Shown: positions 17,736 through 26,282 of the stretch, in pieces
Layout: the number at the start of each line of letters is the position of its first letter
Position numbering within the stretch: the first letter of the stretch is position 1
DNA from: Paraburkholderia rhizosphaerae
GTDB taxonomy: Bacteria > Pseudomonadota > Gammaproteobacteria > Burkholderiales > Burkholderiaceae
DNA: 64,000 nt
Assembly (NCBI RefSeq): GCF_004366595.1
Contig: NZ_SORE01000020.1
Span: 88,181-152,180, forward strand
Direction of reading: 5' to 3'
Notes under the pieces: generated by a model
What the model was told of the DNA's origin: nothing
What the model saw: the letters and a program-made list of their open reading frames with translations, nothing else
The model's database searches: none
Made by a program: the position numbers and the translations under genes

Positions 17736-19205
17736 TCAGGCGCGCACCGCGGCGGTCGCCGCATAGGCTTCTTCGAGTTCCGCCGCTTCGCGATGGCCGC
17801 GCAGCACCGCATGCGCTTCCGCACGGGTCGCGACGCACGGCGCGGAGCCGAGCAGCGGCTTTTTCGCGGTCTCGCGCAACGCGACCACCGACACCACGCC
17901 GATCAGCGACGCGCCCATCAGATAGTACGCGGGCATCATCAGATTGCCGGTGTGCTCGACGAGCCACGCGGCCACCAGCGGCGTGGTGCCGCCGAACAGC
18001 GACACCGAGACGTTGAAGCCGATCGCGAGCGCACCGTACCGGATCCTGGTCGGAAACAGCGCGGGCAACGCGGATGGCATCACGCCGGTGAACGTCGACA
18101 GTAGCGCACCGAGAATCATCAGGCCGGCGAACACCGGCAGCACGGTGCCCATGCGAATCAGCAGCAGCGCGGGCACCGACAGCACGAACAGGCCCACGCA
18201 GCCGAACAGCATCACCGGCTTGCGGCCGATGGTGTCGGACAGGCGGCCGGCGTAGAGCGTCATCGGCATCATCAGCACCATCACGAGCAGCACGAGGAAC
18301 AGGCCGTGCGTTTCGTTGAAGTGCAGCGTCGCCGACAGGTAGCTCGGCAAATACGACAGCGCCATATAGTCCGTCACGTTGAAGATCAGCACGAGGCCGA
18401 CGCATAGCAGCAGCGGCCGCCATTGTTGCGCAAGCAACTCCCGCAGCGTTTGCTTGGGCCGCGCTTTTTCTTCGGCTTCACGCGCTTGCGCTTCCTTCCT
18501 GAACGCCGGCGTTTCTTCGAGTTTCAGGCGGATATACAGACCAACGAGGCCAAGCGGCCCGGCGATCATGAACGGCACGCGCCAGCCCCACGACAGCAGC
18601 GCATCCTGCGACAGCGTCGCGGTCAGGATCGCAACCGTGCCCGCGCCGAGGATATAGCCGACCAGCGTGCCGAATTCGAGGAAGCTGCCCATAAAGCCGC
18701 GCCGGCGATCGGTCGAAAACTCCGCGATAAAGGTGGCCGCGCCGCCGTATTCGCCGCCGGTCGAGAAGCCCTGAACCAGACGCGCGAGCAGCAGCAGTGC
18801 CGGCGCGAGGATGCCGATCGACGTGTAGCTCGGTATCAGGCCGATCGCGAACGTGCCGACGGCCATCATGATCATCGTCATCGCGAGTACGCGCTGGCGG
18901 CCGATGCGGTCGCCCAGCGGCCCGAACACCATGCCGCCGATCGGCCGCACGACGAACGCGGCGGCGAACGTGCCGAAGGTCGCGATCAGTTGCGCGGACG
19001 GGCTGCTCAACGGGAAGAACACCTTGCCGAGCGTGACGGCGATATAGCTGTACACGCCGAAGTCGAACCATTCCATCGCGTTGCCAAGCGCCATGGCGCC
19101 GACGGCGCGCTTAAGAAGGCTGTTGTCGACGATCGTGATGTCGTCGAGCGACAGGCTGTTTTTGCTGTTGTTGTGTCGCCAGAAGCCGTTGCTGGAAGCG
19201 GTCAA
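17736..19205 (-). CDS. MFS transporter, metabolite:H+ symporter (ProP/KgtP-like)
   Basis: A membrane transporter of about 489 residues. The start is probably TTG at 19205, 7 nt after GGAGAG (MTASSNGFW...); an ATG at 19262 would add 19 residues. The MHS family signatures GNAMEWFDFGVYSYIAVTLG (helix 1), GDRIGRQRVLAMTM and RLVQGFSTGGEYGGAATF (helix 4-5) are clear, and 12 hydrophobic segments are visible. It probably imports an osmolyte such as proline/betaine or an organic acid by proton symport. Confidence 0.87.
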   Translation of the reverse strand: MTASSNGFWRHNNSKNSLSLDDITIVDNSLLKRAVGAMALGNAMEWFDFGVYSYIAVTLGKVFFPLSSPSAQLIATFGTFAAAFVVRPIGGMVFGPLGDRIGRQRVLAMTMIMMAVGTFAIGLIPSYTSIGILAPALLLLARLVQGFSTGGEYGGAATFIAEFSTDRRRGFMGSFLEFGTLVGYILGAGTVAILTATLSQDALLSWGWRVPFMIAGPLGLVGLYIRLKLEETPAFRKEAQAREAEEKARPKQTLRELLAQQWRPLLLCVGLVLIFNVTDYMALSYLPSYLSATLHFNETHGLFLVLLVMVLMMPMTLYAGRLSDTIGRKPVMLFGCVGLFVLSVPALLLIRMGTVLPVFAGLMILGALLSTFTGVMPSALPALFPTRIRYGALAIGFNVSVSLFGGTTPLVAAWLVEHTGNLMMPAYYLMGASLIGVVSVVALRETAKKPLLGSAPCVATRAEAHAVLRGHREAAELEEAYAATAAVRA

Positions 19206-19894
19206 AGTCAAACTCTCCAATGACTGCGGCCTGACGCGTGTCCATGTATGCGCGTCAGCCACGGTTGCTGGGAAGTGCGTGTTCGTCGACGGCCGGCTTC
19301 ATCGGAACTCCCGCGCAAATCTCACGGAAATCCGGTCTACAGGATGCGCATCGCGGCATTGGTCGCGGCGCAAAAAGTCAGCGCGCGTGGGTCGCGGGTC
19401 GTCGCGAACTTGCACTCGGTCAGGTACTGCTGCAGGTTTGCATCCGCCTGGCGATGAGACCAGAGCCCGCGAAGCGGGGCGGATACAGGATGGCGCGTGC
19501 AATACGGCAGGTGCCGGAATTGCGATGCGCCTGTTTTGAAGGGCTTGAATGACTGCTGGACCGTTTGCCGAACCGGCAGATTGCGGTTGCGACGCGCGCG
19601 GACGGTGACGTCCGGCGAAAAGTCCGACAAGCCCTCTGGTTGAAAACGATTCGATACCGGAGGCGGGCTATGCGGCGAGCGGGCGCGCAAAGAACGCACC
19701 GATTCCGGGGCGAACGGCGAAATGCAGGTGACTTGCTGTTAGAACGATGAACATGTTAGCACGATGACGGAGGATCGCGCAAACCCCTTGTCCGGCAAGG
19801 ATCGCCTGAAAGCGCTGCATCCGTTGCTGGGCGGGGGATGCGGCTTTTTTCAGCGGCGTGGCGCGAACGACCCCAGCATAGGGGTATCGGCCTA
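19206..19894. other. Intergenic region without recognised gene
   Basis: About 690 nt between the MHS transporter and the yggX-like gene. Several short open frames exist on both strands, but none has a convincing ribosome site, codon pattern or recognisable motif. The upstream part must hold the transporter's promoter. Confidence 0.5.
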
Positions 19895-19929
19895 AAAAAA
19901 TAAAAAAATCCGCGCATTGAGCGCGGATT
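19895..19929 (-). terminator. Intrinsic terminator of the Fe-trafficking gene
   Basis: Read on the minus strand: AATCCGCGC, loop TCAAT, GCGCGGATT, then a long T tract (TTTTTATTTTTTT). It closes the yggX/argA direction of transcription. Confidence 0.85.
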
Positions 19930-20041
19930 CGATGTGGTTTGCGGCTGGCTTCCGGGCGAGGTGCGTTCCACACTCCACGGCCCATTGCGGTGCCGTCGGC
20001 CGGCCAGAAGAGGCCGGCGACCATGCAACGCGATGCAGCGC

Positions 20042-20317
20042 TCAGCCCTGCGACGGCGGCACGTACCCCGACGCCTGATCGGCGCCTTCGCCGAAGAAGA
20101 ACTTTTCAGTCTGCTTCATCAGATACTGGCGCGCGCGAGGGTCGGCCATGTTCAGGCGGTTCTCGTTGATCAGCATCGTCTGCTGCTTGAGCCATGCCTG
20201 CCAGGCTTCCTTCGACACGCTTTCGTAAATCCGCTTGCCGAGTTCGCCGGGCAGCGGCGGGAAATCGAGGCCTTCGGCTTCCTTGCCGAGCTTCGTGCAT
20301 TGAACCATGCGAGCCAT
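20042..20317 (-). CDS. yggX: Fe(2+)-trafficking protein / oxidative damage protection protein
   Basis: A 91-residue YggX-family protein. It shows the conserved MVQCTKLGKEAEGLDFPPLPGELG start, WQAWLKQQTMLINENRLNMADPRARQYL and the C-terminal FF segment. The conserved cysteine (residue 7) is present. YggX handles labile iron and protects Fe-S clusters from superoxide. It lies 45 nt downstream of argA and is probably co-transcribed with it. Confidence 0.92.
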   Translation of the reverse strand: MARMVQCTKLGKEAEGLDFPPLPGELGKRIYESVSKEAWQAWLKQQTMLINENRLNMADPRARQYLMKQTEKFFFGEGADQASGYVPPSQG

Positions 20318-20362
20318 GCTGTGCTTCTCCTGATAAATAGGGGGGGCGGTCGCGGGTAACGC

Positions 20363-21742
20363 TCACAGCTGCTTCATCAGCACGAGCGACTTGCGTTGCC
20401 AGTTATAGAGGCGGCGGCGGTCTTCCGGCAGGTCGTCTACCGTTGCCTTCACGAAGCCGCGTTTGAGGAACCAGTGTTCGGTGCGGGTCGTCAGCACGAA
20501 GATGCGATTCAGGCCGCGGGCGCGCGCGCGTTGCTCGATGCGCCGCAAAAGCCGTTCGCCGTCGCCGGAGTTCTGCGCTTCCGGCGCGACGGTCAGGCAC
20601 GCCATCTCGCCGATTCTTTCCTGCGTGTACGGATAGAGCGCCGCGCAGCCGAACAGCACGCCATCGTGCTCGATCACCGAGAAGTGGTCGATATCGCGCT
20701 CGATCTGGTGCCGGCCGCGGCGCACCAGCGTACCGTCGGTTTCGAGCGGCTCGATCAGCGTCAGAATGCCGCCGACGTCGTCCGGCGTCGCTTCGCGCAG
20801 GCTCTCGAGATTCTCGTAAGAGATCATTGTCCCGACGCCGTCGTGCAGGAACAGTTCGAGCAGCAAGCTGCCGTCGAGCGCGTAAGGAATGATGTGCGCG
20901 CGCGCGACGCCGCCACGGCATGCACGAATAGAGTGCTTCAGATAGAACGCCGCGTCGCCTTGCACTTCGCCGCTTTCCTGCAGCTTGTACGCGTCGTCGA
21001 GCGACATTTCGCGCACCAGTTCGCTGCCTTCGACCAGCCCGTCGGTCTCGGTCAGAAACACCAGCTTGTCCGCGCGCAGCGCGATCGCCGCGGCCGATGC
21101 GACGTCTTCCATCGCCAGATTGAACGCTTCGCCGGTCGGCGAGAAGCCGAGCGGCGACAGCAGCACCAGCTTGCGGCTTGCCAGCGAGTGGCGGATCGAT
21201 TCGGCATCGATCTTGCGCACCACGCCGGTATGCTGGAAATCGACACCGTCCAGAATGCCGACCGGCCGCGCGGTCACGAAGTTGCCCGACACGACGCTGA
21301 TGTGCGCGTGCGCCATCGGCGTGTTCGGCAAGCCCTGACTGATCGCGGCCTCGATGTCCAGACGCACTTCGCCGGCGGCTTCCTTGGCCGATTCGAGTGC
21401 GCGCGCATCGGTAATGCGCATGCCCTGCGAGAATTCGGATTGCACGCCGTGCAGGCTCATCTGCTCTTCGACCTGCGGTCGCGAGCCGTGCACCAGAACG
21501 ATCTGGATGCCCATCGCCTGGAGCAGCGCGATATCGGACACCAATGCGTTGAGGAGCCCCTCATGCACCACTTCGCCGCCGAAGCCGACGACGAACGTCT
21601 TGTTGTTGAAGCGGTGGATGTACGGAGCGACCGAGCGCATCCACTCGACGAATTGCGCATGCTGCGCGGGACTGGCAATCGCGCCGCCGGACGAGACCGG
21701 AGCGCTCGCGGATGCGGGGTGAAGGTCGGTTTGGGAATTCAT
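20363..21742 (-). CDS. argA: Amino-acid N-acetyltransferase (N-acetylglutamate synthase)
   Basis: A 459-residue classical ArgA. The N-terminal amino-acid-kinase fold (FVVGFGGEVVHEGLLNALVSDIALLQAMGIQIVLVHGSRPQ) is followed by a GNAT acetyltransferase domain from about residue 310 (YTQERIGEMACLTVAPEAQNSGDGERLL). It makes N-acetylglutamate, the first step of arginine synthesis. ATG at 21742 (MNSQTDLHPASAS) is chosen; a longer in-frame reading to 22057 is antisense to the helicase gene. It is divergent from the helicase gene, with only 23 nt between starts, so both promoters overlap coding DNA or each other. Confidence 0.93.
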   Translation of the reverse strand: MNSQTDLHPASASAPVSSGGAIASPAQHAQFVEWMRSVAPYIHRFNNKTFVVGFGGEVVHEGLLNALVSDIALLQAMGIQIVLVHGSRPQVEEQMSLHGVQSEFSQGMRITDARALESAKEAAGEVRLDIEAAISQGLPNTPMAHAHISVVSGNFVTARPVGILDGVDFQHTGVVRKIDAESIRHSLASRKLVLLSPLGFSPTGEAFNLAMEDVASAAAIALRADKLVFLTETDGLVEGSELVREMSLDDAYKLQESGEVQGDAAFYLKHSIRACRGGVARAHIIPYALDGSLLLELFLHDGVGTMISYENLESLREATPDDVGGILTLIEPLETDGTLVRRGRHQIERDIDHFSVIEHDGVLFGCAALYPYTQERIGEMACLTVAPEAQNSGDGERLLRRIEQRARARGLNRIFVLTTRTEHWFLKRGFVKATVDDLPEDRRRLYNWQRKSLVLMKQL

Positions 21743-21765
21743 GCCCGGGATTATAATGCGCCCCC

Positions 21766-24700
21766 ATGTCGAATGTACCCAAAAGTCCCACCGCTTCTGA
21801 CGTGAAAACCACGCCTGAGCGGGGACCCGAACCGTCGCGCGACGTGCGCGACAACCCACGTCCGCCGCAACAGCCGCGTGCGCCGAAAGACGCGCGTGCG
21901 CCACAGGTTCAGCCCGGGCCACGCGACGCGCAAGCGGCGCGCCAACCACGAGCGCAGCGCCCGCCGCAAGAGGCAAGCTCGCCACAAGGTCAGCAACGGG
22001 CAGGCGACACGCAAGCGACGCGCGAGCCGCGCGCGCAGCCACAATCGCAGCGCCCACCGCAAGCGCCGCGTGCAGCGCGAGCGCCGCGCGTGATCGAACC
22101 GAATCCGGTCCCGCCGATTACGTTCCCCGAAGCGTTGCCGGTGTCCGCCCGGCGCGACGAGATCGCGCGCGCGATCGCCGGTCACCAGGTTGTTATCGTG
22201 AGCGGCGAGACCGGTTCCGGCAAGACGACGCAGCTGCCGAAAATCTGTCTGTCGCTTGGGCGCGGGCTTGGCGCGGGCGGCAGCGGGCTGATCGGCCACA
22301 CGCAGCCGCGCCGGATCGCGGCGTCCGCAACCGGCCGGCGCATCGCCGAAGAACTCGGCACGCCGTTCGGCGAAGTAGTCGGCTATAAGGTGCGCTTCAC
22401 CGACAATCTCGCGCCGGGCGCGTCAGTCAAGCTAATGACCGACGGTATTCTGCTCGCCGAGACGCAGACTGACCCGCTGCTCAAGGCGTACGACACGCTG
22501 ATCATCGACGAAGCGCATGAGCGCAGCCTCAATATCGATTTTCTGCTCGGCTATCTGAAGGAAATCTTGCCGAGGCGGCCGGACCTGAAGCTGATCGTCA
22601 CGTCGGCGACCATCGATGCGGAGCGCTTCGCGCGGCATTTCGGCAGCGAGGACAAGCCCGCGCCGGTGATCGAGGTGAGCGGGCGGCTGTATCCGGTCGA
22701 ACTGCGTTACCGGCCGGTCGCCGAGGAGAGCGTGGCGGTTAAATCCGCGCAGGGCACGCTGTCGCGTGAGCGCCCGGACCGGCCGGAGCGCCAGAGATCG
22801 CAGCGCGAGACCGATCGCGACCTGATCGACGCAATCGTCGATGCGGCCGACGAACTGTGCCGCGAAGGCCCCGGCGATGTGCTTGTGTTTCTGCCCGGCG
22901 AGCGCGAGATTCGCGACGCCGCGCAAGCGCTACGCAAGCATCATCCGCCGCACACCGAAATCCTGCCGCTGTTTGCGCGGCTCTCGGCGGCCGAGCAGGA
23001 GCGCGTGTTCCGGCCGTCGAACGCGCGCCGCATCGTGCTTGCGACCAACGTTGCGGAAACCTCGCTGACGGTGCCGGGCATCCGCTATGTGATCGACACC
23101 GGTCTTGCGCGCGTGAAGCGCTATTCATATCGCAACAAGGTCGAGCAGCTGCAGGTCGAGTCGATCTCGCAAGCGTCGGCGAACCAGCGCGCGGGCCGCT
23201 GCGGGCGCGTTGCCGATGGTATTTGCATTCGTCTCTATGACGAAGCCGATTTCACCGCGCGGGCGCGCTTCACCGACCCGGAAATTCTGCGTTCGTCGCT
23301 TGCGGCGGTCATCTTGCGGATGAAGTCGCTGCATCTGACGGCGATCGAGACGTTCCCGTTTATCGAGCCGCCGCCCGGACGCGCGATCGCGGACGGCTAT
23401 CAACTGTTGAACGAATTGGGCGCGGTCGACGACGACAATGCGCTGACGCCGCTTGGCCGCGAACTCGCGCGGCTGCCGCTCGATCCGCGCGTCGGCCGGA
23501 TGATTCTCGCCGCGCGCGATCAGCAGGCGTTGCGGGAAGTGCTGATCATCGCGAGCGCGCTGTCGGTGCAGGACCCGCGCGATCGGCCGATCGACGCGCA
23601 GGAGCAGGCCGATCAGGCCCATCGCCGGTTTGCCGACGAACGCTCCGAGTTCTTGCAGTGGCCGAAGATCTGGGCATGGTTCGACGAAGCGATCGCCCAT
23701 AAGAAATCGAACCGGCAGCTCACCGACGCATGCCGTGCGAACTTCCTGTCGCATCTGCGGCTGCGCGAATGGCGCGATGTGCACTCGCAATTGCTGACGG
23801 TGGTGCGCGAACACGGCTGGCGGCTCAACGAGTCCGACGCGACCTTCGAGCAGATCCATCTCGCGCTGTTGACCGGCCTGCTCGGCAACCTCGGTCTGAA
23901 GGCGGACGACGAACCGTATTACCTCGGTGCGCGCAGCATCAAGTTCTATCTGTGGCCGGGGTCGGCGCTTGCGAAGAAGGCCGGGCGCTGGGTGATGGCC
24001 GCGGAGCTCGTCGAGACAAGCCGGCTGTACGCGCGCGGCATCGCGAAGATCGAGCCGGAATGGATCGAAAAGGTCGGCGCGCATCTGCTGAAGAAGTCGC
24101 TGTCCGAGCCGCATTGGGAAAAGCGCGCTGCGCAGGTGAGCGCGTATGAGCGCGCGATGTTGTACGGCTTGCCGATTTACCACCGGCGGCGCGTCAGCTT
24201 CGGCAAGCAGGACCCGGCGCGCGCGCGGGAGCTGTTTATTCGCGGCGCGCTGGTCGAAGGCGAGTTCGACACGAAGCTTGCATTCTTTGCGCACAACCGC
24301 AAGCTGCTCGCGGAGATCGAACAGCTCGAGCACAAGTCGCGCCGCCAGGACGTGCTGGTCGACGACGAATTGATCTTCGCGTTCTACGACGCCGCGATTC
24401 CGCAAGGCATCCACACCGGCGCCGCGTTCGAGCGCTGGTATCGCGACGAGCTGAAGAAGCTCGGTCAGCCGGAGGACAAACCGCGCTTGCTGTATCTGTC
24501 GCGCGACGACCTGATGCGTCATGAAGCGTCCGGCGTGACCACGGACCTGTTCCCGAAGCGCCTGACGATGGCCGGCAACGAGATGGCGCTCACCTATCAT
24601 TTCGAGCCCGGCTCGCCGCGCGACGGCGTGACGCTCGCCGTGCCGCTTTATGCGCTCAATCAGGTCGATGCGCGGCGCACCGAATGGCTCGTGCCCGGGA

Positions 24701-26139
24701 TGCTGAAGGAGAAGGCGCAACTGCTGCTGAAGTCGTTGCCCCAGAAGCTGCGCCGGCATGTTGTGCCGTTGCCGCAATACGCGGCGGGCTTCGCGGAACG
24801 TTCGAGCGACGGCGCGCGCTTCGGTGCGGGCGGCCTTGTCGACGCACTGATTGCCGACGTGCGCGGCGAGACGCAGGTCGCGTTGAAGCAGGCGGATTTC
24901 AAGCTCGAGACCTTGCCCGCGCACCTGTTCATGAACTTCAAGGTGATCGACGAGCACGGGCGGCAACTCGCGATGGGGCGCAACCTTGCGCACTTGCGCG
25001 CGGAGTTGGGCGGCGAGGCGCAGCAGCAGTTTCAGAAGCTGGCGGCGAACGCGACGCTCGTCGATCAGTCGGGCGATGCGTTGAGCCGCGGTGCGACGGC
25101 AGGTGCCGCGCGCGGGGCAAGTGCGCCAGGCGCCGGCTCCGGCTACGGCGCTTCGCCGAGCGGGCCGGGCGCAGCCGGTGCGACTAGTGCATCAGGAGCG
25201 GCGCGCGGCGGCGGTGGCCGCGCAGGCGCGGGTGCGCCGGTCCCGCACACGGCGCCGCAAGGCGCGAGCGGCGCGCCGGCCACCGCGCTATATGAAAACC
25301 TGACGACCTGGAATTTCGGCAAGCTGCCCGAGCTGCTTGAAATTCGCCGTCGCGGGCAGACGCTGTTCGGCTATCCGGCGCTCGTCGATCGCGGCACGCA
25401 TTGCGACGTCGAAGTGTTCGATTCGCCGGACGAAGCCGCGCGGATTCATCGCGCCGGGTTGCGGCGACTGTTCGCGCTGCAATTGCGCGAGCCGATCAAA
25501 TACCTCGAAAAGAATCTGCCGGGCCTGCGCGAAATGGCGATGCAATTTATCGCGCGTGCGACGCAGGAGGAATTGCGCGATCAACTGATCGACACCGCGC
25601 TGGATCGCGCGTGCCTGCAAGACCTGCTGCCCGACGACGATGCGAGCTTTCACGCGCGGCGCGACGAAGGCCGCAGCCGGTTGACGCTGCTTGCGCAGGA
25701 AATCTCGCGGCTGGTCGGACAGATTCTTAACGAGTACGCGACCGTGCTGAAAAAGCTTGCGCAGGCGAAGTCGTTCGCGGCTGCCTATGCGGATCTGCAG
25801 AGCCAGCTCGATGCGCTGATGGTTAAGCGCTTTGTCGTCGATACGCCGTATTCGCAGTTGACCCATTTCCCGCGCTATCTGAAAGCGATCGGTCTGCGCA
25901 TCGACAAGCTGAAGGCGGATCCGGCACGCGACGCGCGGCAGTTCGCGGAGTTTCATCCGCTGTTGCAGCATTATCAGCGCGCGCTGGCGCAGCGCGGCGG
26001 CGTCACCGATGCGCGGCTTGCCGAATTTCGCTGGCTGCTCGAAGAGCTGCGCGTGTCGCTGTTTGCCCAGGAATTGCGTACGCCGATGCCGGTTTCGGTG
26101 AAGCGGCTGTACAAGGTCTGGGAATCGATGCAGCGCTGA
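21766..26139 (+). CDS. hrpA: ATP-dependent RNA helicase HrpA (DEAH box)
   Basis: A 1457-residue DEAH-box helicase; the symbol is unrelated to hypersensitive-response genes. Motif I is GETGSGKTTQLPK, motif II is DEAH, motif III is SAT, and motif VI is QRAGRCGR. The long C-terminal HrpA domain (DUF3418) follows. It exceeds the ~1300-residue E. coli protein because of a Pro/Arg/Gln-rich low-complexity N-terminus (residues 15-110) and a Gly/Ala/Ser-rich insert near residues 1105-1165. The family acts on mRNA processing and rescue of collided ribosomes. Confidence 0.92.
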   Translation: MSNVPKSPTASDVKTTPERGPEPSRDVRDNPRPPQQPRAPKDARAPQVQPGPRDAQAARQPRAQRPPQEASSPQGQQRAGDTQATREPRAQPQSQRPPQAPRAARAPRVIEPNPVPPITFPEALPVSARRDEIARAIAGHQVVIVSGETGSGKTTQLPKICLSLGRGLGAGGSGLIGHTQPRRIAASATGRRIAEELGTPFGEVVGYKVRFTDNLAPGASVKLMTDGILLAETQTDPLLKAYDTLIIDEAHERSLNIDFLLGYLKEILPRRPDLKLIVTSATIDAERFARHFGSEDKPAPVIEVSGRLYPVELRYRPVAEESVAVKSAQGTLSRERPDRPERQRSQRETDRDLIDAIVDAADELCREGPGDVLVFLPGEREIRDAAQALRKHHPPHTEILPLFARLSAAEQERVFRPSNARRIVLATNVAETSLTVPGIRYVIDTGLARVKRYSYRNKVEQLQVESISQASANQRAGRCGRVADGICIRLYDEADFTARARFTDPEILRSSLAAVILRMKSLHLTAIETFPFIEPPPGRAIADGYQLLNELGAVDDDNALTPLGRELARLPLDPRVGRMILAARDQQALREVLIIASALSVQDPRDRPIDAQEQADQAHRRFADERSEFLQWPKIWAWFDEAIAHKKSNRQLTDACRANFLSHLRLREWRDVHSQLLTVVREHGWRLNESDATFEQIHLALLTGLLGNLGLKADDEPYYLGARSIKFYLWPGSALAKKAGRWVMAAELVETSRLYARGIAKIEPEWIEKVGAHLLKKSLSEPHWEKRAAQVSAYERAMLYGLPIYHRRRVSFGKQDPARARELFIRGALVEGEFDTKLAFFAHNRKLLAEIEQLEHKSRRQDVLVDDELIFAFYDAAIPQGIHTGAAFERWYRDELKKLGQPEDKPRLLYLSRDDLMRHEASGVTTDLFPKRLTMAGNEMALTYHFEPGSPRDGVTLAVPLYALNQVDARRTEWLVPGMLKEKAQLLLKSLPQKLRRHVVPLPQYAAGFAERSSDGARFGAGGLVDALIADVRGETQVALKQADFKLETLPAHLFMNFKVIDEHGRQLAMGRNLAHLRAELGGEAQQQFQKLAANATLVDQSGDALSRGATAGAARGASAPGAGSGYGASPSGPGAAGATSASGAARGGGGRAGAGAPVPHTAPQGASGAPATALYENLTTWNFGKLPELLEIRRRGQTLFGYPALVDRGTHCDVEVFDSPDEAARIHRAGLRRLFALQLREPIKYLEKNLPGLREMAMQFIARATQEELRDQLIDTALDRACLQDLLPDDDASFHARRDEGRSRLTLLAQEISRLVGQILNEYATVLKKLAQAKSFAAAYADLQSQLDALMVKRFVVDTPYSQLTHFPRYLKAIGLRIDKLKADPARDARQFAEFHPLLQHYQRALAQRGGVTDARLAEFRWLLEELRVSLFAQELRTPMPVSVKRLYKVWESMQR

Positions 26140-26282
26140 TGCGGTGGCGCGAAGCACGCCAAAAAGGACGCGATGCCGTCGGACGTGAAAGCCGGCATCG
26201 CGCCAAAAAGATGCAGGCGCGCGAGGGAATGCCTGCATCTGTCCCGCCAATCCCTCCGAGGCTTTGGCGGGCGCGGACGCGC

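Noticed and set aside
20363..22057. Longer ArgA reading of 564 residues
   Set aside because: The extra N-terminal 105 residues are antisense to the Pro/Arg-rich start of the helicase; the ATG at 21742 gives the family length.
23125..24993. 622-residue minus-strand open frame inside the helicase gene
   Set aside because: It is exactly antisense to HrpA, whose motifs and length are certain; long antisense frames are expected in high-GC DNA.
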